64,000 bases of DNA from Trogon surrucura (Eukaryota > Chordata > Aves > Trogoniformes > Trogonidae), in NCBI GenBank assembly GCA_020746105.1, contig CM036618.1, forward strand, positions 109,070,622 through 109,134,621, read 5' to 3'. The notes below the pieces were generated by a model. That model saw only the letters and a program-made list of their open reading frames with translations, did no database searches and was not told where the DNA came from. The translations under genes and the position numbers were made by a program. Of this stretch, positions 49,676-59,946 are shown in pieces; positions within the stretch are counted from its first letter, which is position 1; each line of letters begins with the position of its first letter.

Positions 49676-50345
49676 ACAGAGCACGGCTCCTTTTGACTAT
49701 TGGGGACCGACTTGAACGATCTGGTTCCCCTGTTATCCTCCCCACTGCCAAAGTTCAGTGGCTGGCTCAGTCTTAGACTTGGAACAGATTTATTGGTGCC
49801 ATGAACCAATTTCATATTTCATAGTTCTGTAAACTCTAGTATTTGCATATTTAATTTTTTGGTTTGAAAAATCTCAAAGGTCATCAATATGGTTCTAAGT
49901 GTAATATTACGCTATGTCCTTACAGACTTGGGATTGTGGTCAATTGTCACATTGCTCCCTAATCTGTCATATCTGTTGTCATATTATTTGCCTCTAAGTG
50001 TAGGTTTCAGGGTTTTTTTGGTCAGGGGCATTGAGCAAATGGCATTGGTTTTCTGTTGTGTTTAACTTCACTCATCTATTTTGGAATAAGCTGGATGGTG
50101 GCTTTACCTGAGCACCTGGGCACTATCTGCTAAGTCTTATTGCTAATTATACTCTAAGTTTTGTTTTCATGGGATATTATACTTCTTTTCGTCAAACTGA
50201 CTCCATCAGGGTTTGGAAGTTCTGGAAATTGCTCCCCGTGTTTCAATTTGCTAACCTTATGATTGATTATCACTAACATGCTGCAGAGGTGGTTTATTAT
50301 TAGTACACATAGGTGCAGGTGTAGCGTAACAGGCAATGCCACCGT
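49676..50345 (+). repeat. Unclassified interspersed repeat, copy 2
   Basis: Same family and orientation as 10190-10905; similarity is clear from TTCCCCTGTTATCCTCC (about 49725) to GGCAATGCCACC (about 50343). The open frame of copy 1 is interrupted here. Copy 2 lacks the LTR-like upstream segment of copy 1, its place being taken by the CR1 end at 49675. Confidence 0.75.
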
Positions 50346-50561
50346 TCCTTTACATAAGGAGGCTAAAAGGGAGGATACAGCTGCCCCTTTCTAACCTTCC
50401 AGGAGAGAAGGGAGACAAACCACCCCAACAGCCACAAATCATGGGTTGAGCACCTGAACAGACACCGATCTGCCCAGGACAGCTGTAGGGTTGAAAACAA
50501 GGTTTGTCCCTTACAGGTGTGTACAGAGGATGTCATGCAGAGCAAAGAAAAAGGCAAAATT
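50346..50561. other. Intergenic, just beyond the expected LCLAT1 3' end
   Basis: No feature recognised. Confidence 0.4.
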
Positions 50562-50584
50562 AAACACATGCAATGCTTCAGGTC

Positions 50585-50590
50585 TTTATT
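50585..50590 (-). terminator. LCLAT1: Candidate distal poly(A) signal of LCLAT1
   Basis: AATAAA on the minus strand (TTTATT on plus), followed within about 20-30 nt by TGTGTTT. Cleavage is expected around 50562-50570. Confidence 0.5.
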
Positions 50591-50823
50591 GTTGCTGTAG
50601 AGTAACTGGTACATGGTTAAAACATTCTAATATAATCAGTGAACTCGGAAAACTAAGGCTTTCTGTAGGTTTGTAGTATCCTGGTGTTTTCTTTCACATA
50701 TATAAAATCAAGTTATAAAAACACAGATCTTTTTTTAAACAACACAGACTGATGCAATGCACAAAACCAGAAACTGCATTTCGCATGACCAAGACAACAC
50801 CTTACAGACCAGCCCCAGGCCTG

Positions 50824-51081
50824 GCAGCTTTGAAGCGAAGAGAGAAATGTCTTGGTCTGACATCCCGCTATCCAGATGAGCTTGATGACAAACGCAGATG
50901 GCAGGATTTCAACCTTCTGTTCTGAGCAGAGAGAAAGAAACCCCTGACGCTGATGAGGAAACATTTGATTGAGCAAATGAGAGCAGTATCCTTAAAGCAC
51001 ATCTCTGATCTCAAATAATATAAGGAAGACCTGGAGGTCCTGGAGATGGAGCAGTCGCTGCTGGGATTACAAGAGAAGGTG
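50824..51081 (+). pseudogene. Coding-like stretch with two in-frame stops (doubtful pseudogene)
   Basis: One + frame is open for about 35, 27 and 25 codons around two stops (TGA at about 50923, TAA at about 51016). The translation is strongly charged, with parts like RYPDELDDKRRWQDFNLL and YKEDLEVLEMEQSLLGLQEK that could form coiled coil. It is followed by a GTGGGT donor-like site. I do not recognise a parent gene, and it lies antisense within the presumed LCLAT1 3' UTR. Chance is a real alternative, since each open piece is only slightly longer than expected at random. Confidence 0.2.
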
Positions 51082-51203
51082 GGTCATGACGAATGCGCTC
51101 ATGAGTGGGACGAGTCCTGGTGCCAATAGGCACCCTGTGAAAGAGGGAGCACCAGCACCTTTAATGTAACAGCACTAGAAACATTTCTAAGTGATTTACC
51201 CAG

Positions 51204-51300
51204 CATAGAATCATTTAGGCTGGAAAAGACCTTTAAGATCATTAAGTCCAACCGTAAACTGACAAGCCCACCACTAAACCACATCCCCAGGTGTCATCTT
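51204..51300 (-). mobile_element. Short CR1 3' end, minus orientation
   Basis: The + strand reads CATAGAATCATTTAGGCTGG, AAGACCTTTAAGATCATTAA and CACTAAACCACATCCCCAGG, the reverse complement of the last about 100 bp of CR1. It is in the same sense as LCLAT1 transcription. Confidence 0.88.
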
Positions 51301-54231
51301 GGTGTACTTCAAAGAAGGAAACAAAGCAAGGACAAAATAAGCTTCCAAAAAATCTGTATATTAGAACCTCTGGAGTATAAAGCCACATTTTGACCAAAGA
51401 GAAAAAACAGCATTCACAGGGAGACCTTTCCCCAGTTCCTTACCCACTTTTTAAACAAAGCAGCTTCTATATCCACAAAGCTTTTTCTTTTTATTACTCC
51501 TTTCTTCCTATCTATCTTGCATCTGTAATTGAGCTAGAAAATGATGCACCCAGTCTGAAAACTTCTATCTGTCACACAGCCAACACCCTTCCCTGTGAGA
51601 GGCGGATTCTACACTTAAAATGTCCCATCCTGCATCATGGGGTCAGGCACTGCAAATGTGACATTAGCAGCTGACAAGAAGAATATTCTTGCTCTTCGAT
51701 CCAAATATATGAGAGAGGAAGATGAATTACAGATTTGCAGGACGTTTACCACGTTACAGTAGGTTACGTGTTTGGCTCCAGCGGGGATAAAACCCCTTGT
51801 AAGGGTCAGCGATGGATTGCATTTGACTTTGATTTTCAGAGCCCAATTCTAATCACGCACCAACGTGAACATTTCACTGCTCTGTGACCAGGACTCACAC
51901 TGATGTTTCTGACATATTTGATGACACCGCAAAGTTCTCCAAATGACTGAGCTGGCATTTATGTCACCAATGTATATAACCTGTCCTCCAAAGTAAATTC
52001 TGAAGGCTGCGTTAAGGCTATTGGAGTAGGCTGGCCACGGTTACTCCTGGTACGAACGCCCAGCTGTGGCTCACGACAGACTAGAAGCAGCCTTTCAGGT
52101 CTCCTCTGCATTAACTGCAAATGAGGTTTTGAAGGTTTTCCCTTGCAGCGAGTTATCAGGGTGTGTAGGGAGCTGCACCAAAGCAGAGTATTAGGCAAAG
52201 GGAAAACCAGGCTACGTAGATTTAAGCTGCAACCATGCCTTTGATATCACAGAGTTATGTTAAAAAAAGTCCTCGTAGTGCAGAAAGGATCTCCTTCCAC
52301 TCGTGACAATGAAACACCAGTTGTCAGTCATCGGGTACTTGAATATAAATATGAAAAATCATTAAGAAACATAACTCTAAATATAAACCTAGATTTATTT
52401 ATTTTTAAGAAAAAAGGGATTAAAAAAATTAGAGTAGAACAGATGGCTTCAAGTACTTTCCACATAATAAACAATCAGTTACTATAAGCATAGATTAAAA
52501 AATACTTGTCACCTTGCAAGGGACGGTTGAATAGAGGCTGGTGATTTGTTCAAAAAATGGCCTTGGATACAAACACATTAGACAACGTGTTTAGTGTTGT
52601 AATTTCAAAGAAAAGAGATGTGTCTACCATGTCCGCCCAATGCTTGAGATACTCAGCACAGCACAAGACACATTTTACACTCTGTACTTTTCACATTTCA
52701 AGGCAAAGCCACTCAACACGTGGAGCTGGGCTGACTCCGTTTAGCTCAAACAAGCCATTGCGGACTAAAAACCAAGTATTTAGTAAGTCGGGAAGGTTTT
52801 GCAGCAATACAGTTGATCAAGTGGTCTAACACCTGCAAGGTTGAAACCCAAAACTAACCTGAAGCATGTCCTAAGAGCTGGCAATATTTATGTTTTTTAC
52901 TACGTGAGCACGAACATTACTTTCATTGTAAATGACAAGGAATCCACCTGAAAGTGCCTTGAGTTTAAAATCCATCAGATTTTCTGAATGTCATGAAAAT
53001 AAGGGAAAGCGTTACAGTGGGAGCCCCAAAAGAACCCCTCCAAAAAATCACGTAGGAGGTTGTAAAAGCAACGATGTCATCAGGCAATCAAAGGGAATAC
53101 TGCAAAGGGAAGATGCAGCTCAACTTCCCTGTGCTGCGGTAAGTCTGAAACCCATCCCTTGCACCTACAAGGAGACAACCATTGCATCAGATGCATTTCA
53201 ACAGCTCTGGCTGACACGCACGGAACAAGCAGTCTTCCTGCTTACGGACACTTGAAATGCCTAAGGAAACAAGGTGAAAAACAAAACAAATGCTTTCAAA
53301 AAAATTAAAAAACCTGGCCTACTCTGAAAAAAGGAATAAAATGTTTTCCATCAAATAATGTCTACAAGGAGGCCGTTTTGAAAAGCATTTGCCAGCTACT
53401 CAGAGACAGACACGTATTTCTGCCTCTACAAGAAAAAACACCAATATGAAACAACAAAAAAACAGCTCCCCTATCCCGCAGCCCTGTATACTACAGTAGG
53501 AACACGTGTCTCACAGCTACCAGGGAGACTTTAACAGTATGGAACAGTGAGAAATAAAACCTTAGCTGCATAGGTCTAGTAAATAAGCAGTTAAGAATTA
53601 AACAGAGGTAAAGCCAGCAGTTTTCTATATGATGGCACAAGACTGCAAGGCTTAAAAATCCTTCTTAGTGACAAAGCCAGAACGGCCGAACAGTAGTAGC
53701 TTCAGTGGTATTCGGAAAAGCTTATGCGAAAATATTATTTTAAAAAAAGTTTGAGTATTTGAAATAGAAAAAAGAAACAGAACGACTTCTCCTCCACTTC
53801 CACCTACCAAGAAAACATCATTAAGCTTCCCAAATCTCGTGCTTACTTTACGCCAATGTGATTATACAGCAATCACACGTCTGCTTCTCTTAGCTGGACA
53901 GCTTGGGTTTCTATACAAAAGTTCAGTGCATGTCGTGTTTATTGACGTCCTTACGATTGTTCAACAGTTCAGCAATTTGTGTCTTAATTACAGCAGAATG
54001 CAGTTGCTAGCTGCTTGCAAGAGCAATGTTGAAATTACATTCAGAGATAAAAACTACCATTTTCACGTGGAGCAATAACTAACATTTTTCTTTCTTTTCA
54101 CAGAATCAAGTGCAAATGTCTAACAACGGCAATAGTAACAGACAATTCTCATGCAAAAAATCTTCTCTGTGCGTAAAATTTGCAGGACATCTCAAACCCA
54201 CCCACTTTTACAACCTTTTTCTACCCCAGAA

Positions 54232-54740
54232 CTAACTGTTTTTTACTTTCGTGTCATGAAATTTCTGTTGCTTTTTAAAGTATCGGTGACAAGCGAGTTC
54301 AATTAGTTCCAGCCCACCAAATACCTTTTGCTGCACAACAAAAATGACGATCATGGCTGCAAAATACCACCGTGCAAAGCTGTACAGGTACAGCAGTGTG
54401 AGCATACCCAGTGGGAACACTGTCCAGTACAGGAGTGAGATGCATTTGACCGCAAGGACCCTGAGCTCAGATTTACATGGTGGAACAACGCTTTGCCCCG
54501 TTTCACCGAAGCATTTTCTGCCTTCGTAGAAATGTCGGAGTCTCTCCTCTTTCTCTTCCCAACGCTCCCGACACCAGAGCTGCAGCTCCTCCTTAGAAGT
54601 GGGCACTGTCTCTATGGGATATCTCTGGACATGGAAGTGAATCTCCTTTGGGAAGTTTCCATTCAAAAGGTGCTTCTCTGTCTGAGGAATGTTTTGGGGG
54701 TATGCCACAGTTATGTCATGGATAGCATCGAGATTGTCAC
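54232..54740 (-). CDS. LCLAT1: LCLAT1 terminal coding exon (lysocardiolipin acyltransferase 1)
   Basis: LCLAT1 is an ER/mitochondria-associated-membrane acyl-CoA:lysophospholipid acyltransferase that remodels phosphatidylinositol and lysocardiolipin. The exon encodes 168 residues plus TAG at 54232-54234. It opens with D-N-L-D-A-I-H-D-I-T-V-A-Y-P, then FPKEIHFHVQRYPI, VPTSKEELQLWCRERWEEKE and GQSVVPPCKSEL, all strongly like LCLAT1 C-termini. Two hydrophobic segments (about exon residues 95-121 and 122-137) are the C-terminal membrane spans. The acceptor on minus is TTTCTTCCAG at 54741-54750, and the first two bases finish a split codon. The catalytic H-x4-D exon lies outside the window. The tail K-V-K-N-S fits a KXKXX ER-retrieval signal. 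Confidence 0.95.
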
Positions 54741-57700
54741 CTGGAAGAAAGGTTTTTGGGGAAAAAAAAGATCAATACAGTGGTCAGAACACTAATTCGC
54801 TTCAAAGCACGACTGAAAACTATCGAAGCTGCAAAAGAAAGTTCAAGGATGCATTAGAAATGCAGAGTACGGTTTATCTGCTAGAATCTACAAATGCTGA
54901 AAGGTCAAACTTTTCCCAATCGTTATCCGTTCTGAATCTGATCAAAAAACTTTGGGAACAGAATTACACACAGTGTGAACCAACACAGAATTACAACATT
55001 GAGTAAGAGGATGAAGTCAAATTTGAAGGAGAGAAGAGGCACATCCAGTCTTGGATAAGGAGCACGGTATGTGAAACTAATCTTCAGTTATTCGTACCTG
55101 TGCTGCAAGCTGAAATTGCTTTTAACTAACGAAATACAACTTAGTTTATGCTCCTGTGAACACTGAAGAAAATTCAGTTTGATCTGGGTCAAGCAGCATA
55201 CACAATCCTAATTCACTGAAGACTGAGAAAACATACACCAGCTAAGTATCAGGAGTTCATTATCTCTAGGGTATCTCACACAGGAGGAGGAGAAACTCTG
55301 TAGCTCAGCCAGCTCTGCAGGGCACTCCAGTTAACACAATTTCTTTAAATCTGACCACCCAGAACCATAAGGAGGTGAGCTGCTGCATATTGCATTCCTG
55401 ATCTGGTAAAGACAAAAGCACTGCACAAATGGTGGAGAAGCCCAGCTTGAAGTAAACCACAAATAGCTAGCTATTTGAGTAAAGTGAGTATAGTTAACCA
55501 CTTAAAAAGCAATTGCAGATGAGAAATTCAAGGGAATACTGATGAAAAACCCCTCTACTCTTCATTACCATGCCTGATTGAGGCAATTCTCTTGAAAGGG
55601 TATCACAGCATTGCCAAAGTGGGCCTTGCTGGCACCTCTTTGTACTGTTTGTACATTTTGCACTTTCTAAATAACCTCTTTATCCTCCTGCCTCTGACCA
55701 GACATTCTTTTTAGATTTCATAAAATAAATTCTGCTAGTGTAAAACTGATCTAAAAATAGGCATGTGGTGCACTGGATGTTGCATAACCGTTAAGTTCTG
55801 CCAGCAGTGATTTATCCCGCTGTTTTTATTTGGCTGGCTGGCTCAGGGCAAAATAGAATTGGAGACTAAAAGCTGTCTCCAGTTGCAGCGACCGAAGACT
55901 TTTGTGCTCACGGATGATGTCACTTCTTGCAAAGATGATCAAACCCTACTCTTTAGCCCCACTCCTCCTTTCCATTTGCTTCCCCTTGCCTGGCATTTTG
56001 GCTTTCCTTTACAGCTCTAAAACTGACAGGGACAGAACAGAAAGTTACTTTAAAAGGCCATGTTCAAAATGATGTATCTAAAGTTCAATTCGAAATATCA
56101 CAAGAGGGGGGAAAACCCTATTAAGTCTTTTAGAGCCTTTTACAACTGTGCTGTCTTCTAACAATCTCTCTCAGACAGTTTTGTGGCAGGTTACCTGGGT
56201 TTTTAAAGAGGTATATATATGACTCCTAGGAGGTCTGTCAGAGCAAAACTCAACACTCTAGCTTCTACTTATGGGATCACATCCTATCCAAGCAGAGAAT
56301 CACTGGATTCTGCACAGCTAAAACCTTTCCAATCTCCTTCCATGTAATGCCAGAATTGAACGTGTCTTAAAAACCCAGCCCTTACAAAGGGAGATGATGG
56401 CCAGCCTGTTGCACCTTAGCACAAAGTATTTTCATTTTGAGAACAGCTTCCATTTTTCCTCCCCCTACTCCAATTTTTTTTTGCCATCAGAAGGAATTAC
56501 GGTCACCCTGCAGGACAGACATCCCATAGTTCCCAGCCCAGCCAGGGAAAGGGTTGCTACGTATGCCTCTAAGAGATACCCATTTCTTACACTCTGTCCT
56601 CCTCCGGATTCTCCATAGCTCCTCAGGTCCTACTGGCACATAAAACCTACACGCTTCATCTCAGGAGGGAGGCCAGAAAAGTTCAGCCTTCCTGAGACCT
56701 TTCTGTAATAAAAAGCCTTCTATGAAAAGAGTTTTTTGGCTACAGAAGTTCCTCACCCATCCTGCAGTCAATTTGTGTCTTTGCAGCTAAACAGTGAGTC
56801 TGCCATTACGTGTAAATGCTCTAGAAAAATCAAGGCCATACACAGGAGGATCACAAGCAACAAATCACCTGATTTGCTTAAGACACAAATATTCAGACTC
56901 TGTGCAAGCGTTGGACTGGCAGCACTGGGCAGGACTCCCACACAGCTGGTCTCATTCCTTCTGGGTGCAGATATATTTCTGCCCATGAATTTCTAATCAG
57001 GAACAGGGAAGCATCTACTTCTCACCTATGGATCTGTAGCATCTCCAAACAGGTATCTTCTAGCAGAGTTTAACACCAGACTGGAAAAGGTCTACACTAC
57101 TTTATAACTTCTAAATTAGTAGCTCAGAACAAAGCTCAAAGAGCTGTGTGCAGAAAACCAGACATTACTCTTTCTGCATTACAAACGGGGAAACTGAGGC
57201 CAAGGATGATTCCATGTCCTGTTTGGCGTGTCCATCTCGAACCAGCGTCTCCTAAGTCCCATCTGCAAGGTTTCCCTATTAAAGCATATTTTACACGAGA
57301 AGAAATGAAACTTCAAAGGTAGATTTAGCATAGCTGAAAGAACAGAAACATCAGAAAGCAAGACCAGAATACTGGGTTTCATATGCAAGAGGATTAGAAC
57401 CTTTCTCAACAGTCCCCTTGTTTGGGTCATACATATTTAAAAACCCCACACAAATGGCAGCCCCAAGCTTTCATTCCCTGTCAAAGCAAGTAGGTGGAAA
57501 AGACCAGCTTCAATGGGTCTTCCACAGCTGTTGAAAGAAGCAAGCCCTGCTAGTATTACGTGCAGTAAAGCGGATCCACACTGCACACTTGCACAAAAAG
57601 GTTCTGCATACTCTCTGCTGACTTATCAATGGCATCTTCTGGTAAGGACGGGATCCGTGCGTCACTGCCAGGCATGCTACGAGCAAACCTGCTGAAAAAA

Positions 57701-59009
57701 AAAATAACTGCAGCAGATGAAGGTAGAGCATCTGCCAGCACCAACAAAATTCCTGTTGGCTAGGTTTAATCAGGCAGTTTTGAATCGGCACCCTTGGCTA
57801 GAGCATCTTTACTGTCTCTGTTTCCCTCTGCAGTTAAGCTGTCTGGAGATACCCAACAGCAGATGTTTCAGATCAACAGGAAGCAAAGCTAAGTGAAGAT
57901 ACAGGACATTTTAAAGATAATTTTCCCACCTGAATTTAAAGATCTGCTTAAAAAAATCTGCTTCTGCACATTTTAAGAAGAAATTGCCCTAAGGGAGGCC
58001 ACATCATTCTATGTCTCCAGTGGGTCAAAAATTAAGAAAGCAAGCATAGGTCAGAGAAGCTGTTAGTGGACAACCCACTTTCTGCAATGCTTCAGTGACA
58101 TCTGAGGGATCTTCTTTATCCTGTGTGTATCCACATTGGGGAAGGAATGAAGGACAGAGAAAAATCAAGTAATGTTCACAGTTTTCCATCTGAACTCTAA
58201 TTACGCTAAGAAACTGCCATTACGCCTAAAATACCAGGCAAGTAGTCCAGCACTTAGGACCAAGAGACACCAGTTTCAGTAGCTTTACAGCCTCACAACT
58301 TTCTTTGTGTGCAGTAGAACTCTTTACCTTTCATATCCATGAATAATATTCTGTCCTACACCTTTTAAAAGCACCTCAGGAAAGGAAAGCTTACTGCAGT
58401 GCTCAGAAGTAAACATAAAGGTTTTTTTGTAATTATTGTTAAATGGCTATAAACTGCATAACACACAGATGATGATTAATCCATGTCACGGTCCCCATTT
58501 TTGAGATGACAAAATGCCTCAAAAGCACTATTCTTTTGCTTTTTAAAACTTTCTGTGCGCCAATCCAAGTTATTTATATTTCAGGCTCTGTTGACACACG
58601 ACATTACTTCAAGTGACTACAACACACAGCTGGTTGCTTTGGGCACTGCACTCAGAGGTGGCAGAAGACAAACTTACCAGGGTCCTGACCAAAATAACAG
58701 CATCAGAGATACACACTTTCTTATGAAAAAAACATTCCCATGGAAAAATCGTGACATTTTCTTTCACTACCCACCCAGAATTTTTATTGTGTCTTAGGAG
58801 TTGCAGCGTCTGGTAGCCCAGCAGAGGCGAGGCTGCCGCAGCTCCCTGCCCCAGCTGGGAGCAGGTTTGAGCACGTACCCTCACGAGGCACACACAGACA
58901 CACTCACACAACACAGACAGGCACCCATGGATCGACACAGGCAGAAAACACAGCACCCCAGCAAACCAAAGCCTCATCACGTTCCCTGCTCTGGCTGATT
59001 AGCAAAAAG
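54741..59009 (-). other. LCLAT1: LCLAT1 intron, part 1
   Basis: Begins, reading minus, beyond the acceptor at 54741-54742, which has a T-rich tract TTTTTTTTCCCCAAAAACC upstream. No other LCLAT1 exon is visible; none of the minus frames here carries the expected acyltransferase motifs. Small simple repeats occur (about 56211-56221 TA; CA-rich about 58885-58925). Confidence 0.7.
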
Positions 59010-59946
59010 GTCTTTCAGTGGCAGTTACATACATCTACACAGGCAACCAGTCTCTCCAGTGACTGGCCAAGCTGCAGCTGGCCCTGGGCCCTTGGTCTTT
59101 GCAGGTGCTGGCATGTGGACACACAAGCCCCTGGGGCCACTGTCCCTCTCCAGTAGCTGGTACAGACCCTTTGCATAGGCGTACACACAGAGATGACCCC
59201 TCCAGTAACTGGCCTTGGACACTCAGGGACATCCAGTAGCTGGTCTTCAGATCCTCTCTGCTCCAGCTGCCTCACACAGGGGCAAACATACAAACTGGTC
59301 TCAGTTGACCCCAGACCCCACAGGCTCATGAGCTGCTGGACTGCACCTTGCAATCCTTCCAGTAGCCAAATTGGGACCATCTGACCTCACCGGTTTCTGA
59401 CTGAGCCTTACACCCACTTTGATATATGGCTCCCAAGCCTCTTACTCTACCTGCCTGCTAGTCCCACTTGCTAGGCACTGGTGATCACACGCTGACACGT
59501 GCAGCCACACTACAGACATGGTCTCTCCACTTGCTGGCACTCAGATCTCCATACACACCCCCCCAGAGTCGCCTCGCCGAAGAACAGTTAGAAATGAGAT
59601 TTAATGAGAAGATGGGGAAGAATAAGCTGACCAGGCACAAGGCATGGCCAGGTAGGAGTGGTGACCAGCCCTATTTGCATGGGACCAGCCCCTTTTACCC
59701 CTTAACTCCTCTACTTCCCCAAACTTGTTCCTCGCAAACCACCTTGAACCATTCCTCTCCCCACTTTAGGTTCCTCCCCTAAACAACCCATAATGAGTCC
59801 TGTACAATCTGTGTACAAACCTTTTATCTCATCACCTATTACAAAACCTTGCAAGCAAGAGCATCGTACTAGGTTCATAATACAGAGTCACAGGTTAACT
59901 GGAAATCACTTATGTGTGTTCAATAATACTATGTCAGCACAGTATT
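59010..59946 (-). mobile_element. Probable LTR/ERV-derived element, minus orientation
   Basis: Read on minus from about 59946 (TGTGCTGACATAG…), there is a GATAAAAGG promoter-like box at about 59825, then CATTAAATCTCATTTC (poly(A)-like ATTAAA, about 59600), then a GC-richer segment. That segment carries four CCAGTRRCTGG-type motifs (59056, 59150, 59202, 59233 on plus; CCAGTNNCTGG on either strand) and ends near 59010. This order resembles U3-R-U5. The ends and any target duplication are not resolved. Overlapping frames at 59015-59380 on both strands are artefacts. No internal retroviral genes are visible. Confidence 0.5.

Larger units (their letters stand above)
50562..54231 (-). other. LCLAT1: LCLAT1 3' UTR (inferred extent) with several poly(A) signals
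   Basis: Downstream of the LCLAT1 stop codon on the minus strand there is no further exon signal. AATAAA hexamers on the minus strand lie at 53938-53943, 52394-52403 (two overlapping), 51490-51495 and 50585-50590. The last has a clear downstream GU-rich element (GCATTGCATGTGTTT), so I take it as the distal end. Usage of each site is not known, and the true UTR may stop at the proximal one. A CR1 remnant (51204-51300) lies within it. Confidence 0.5.
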
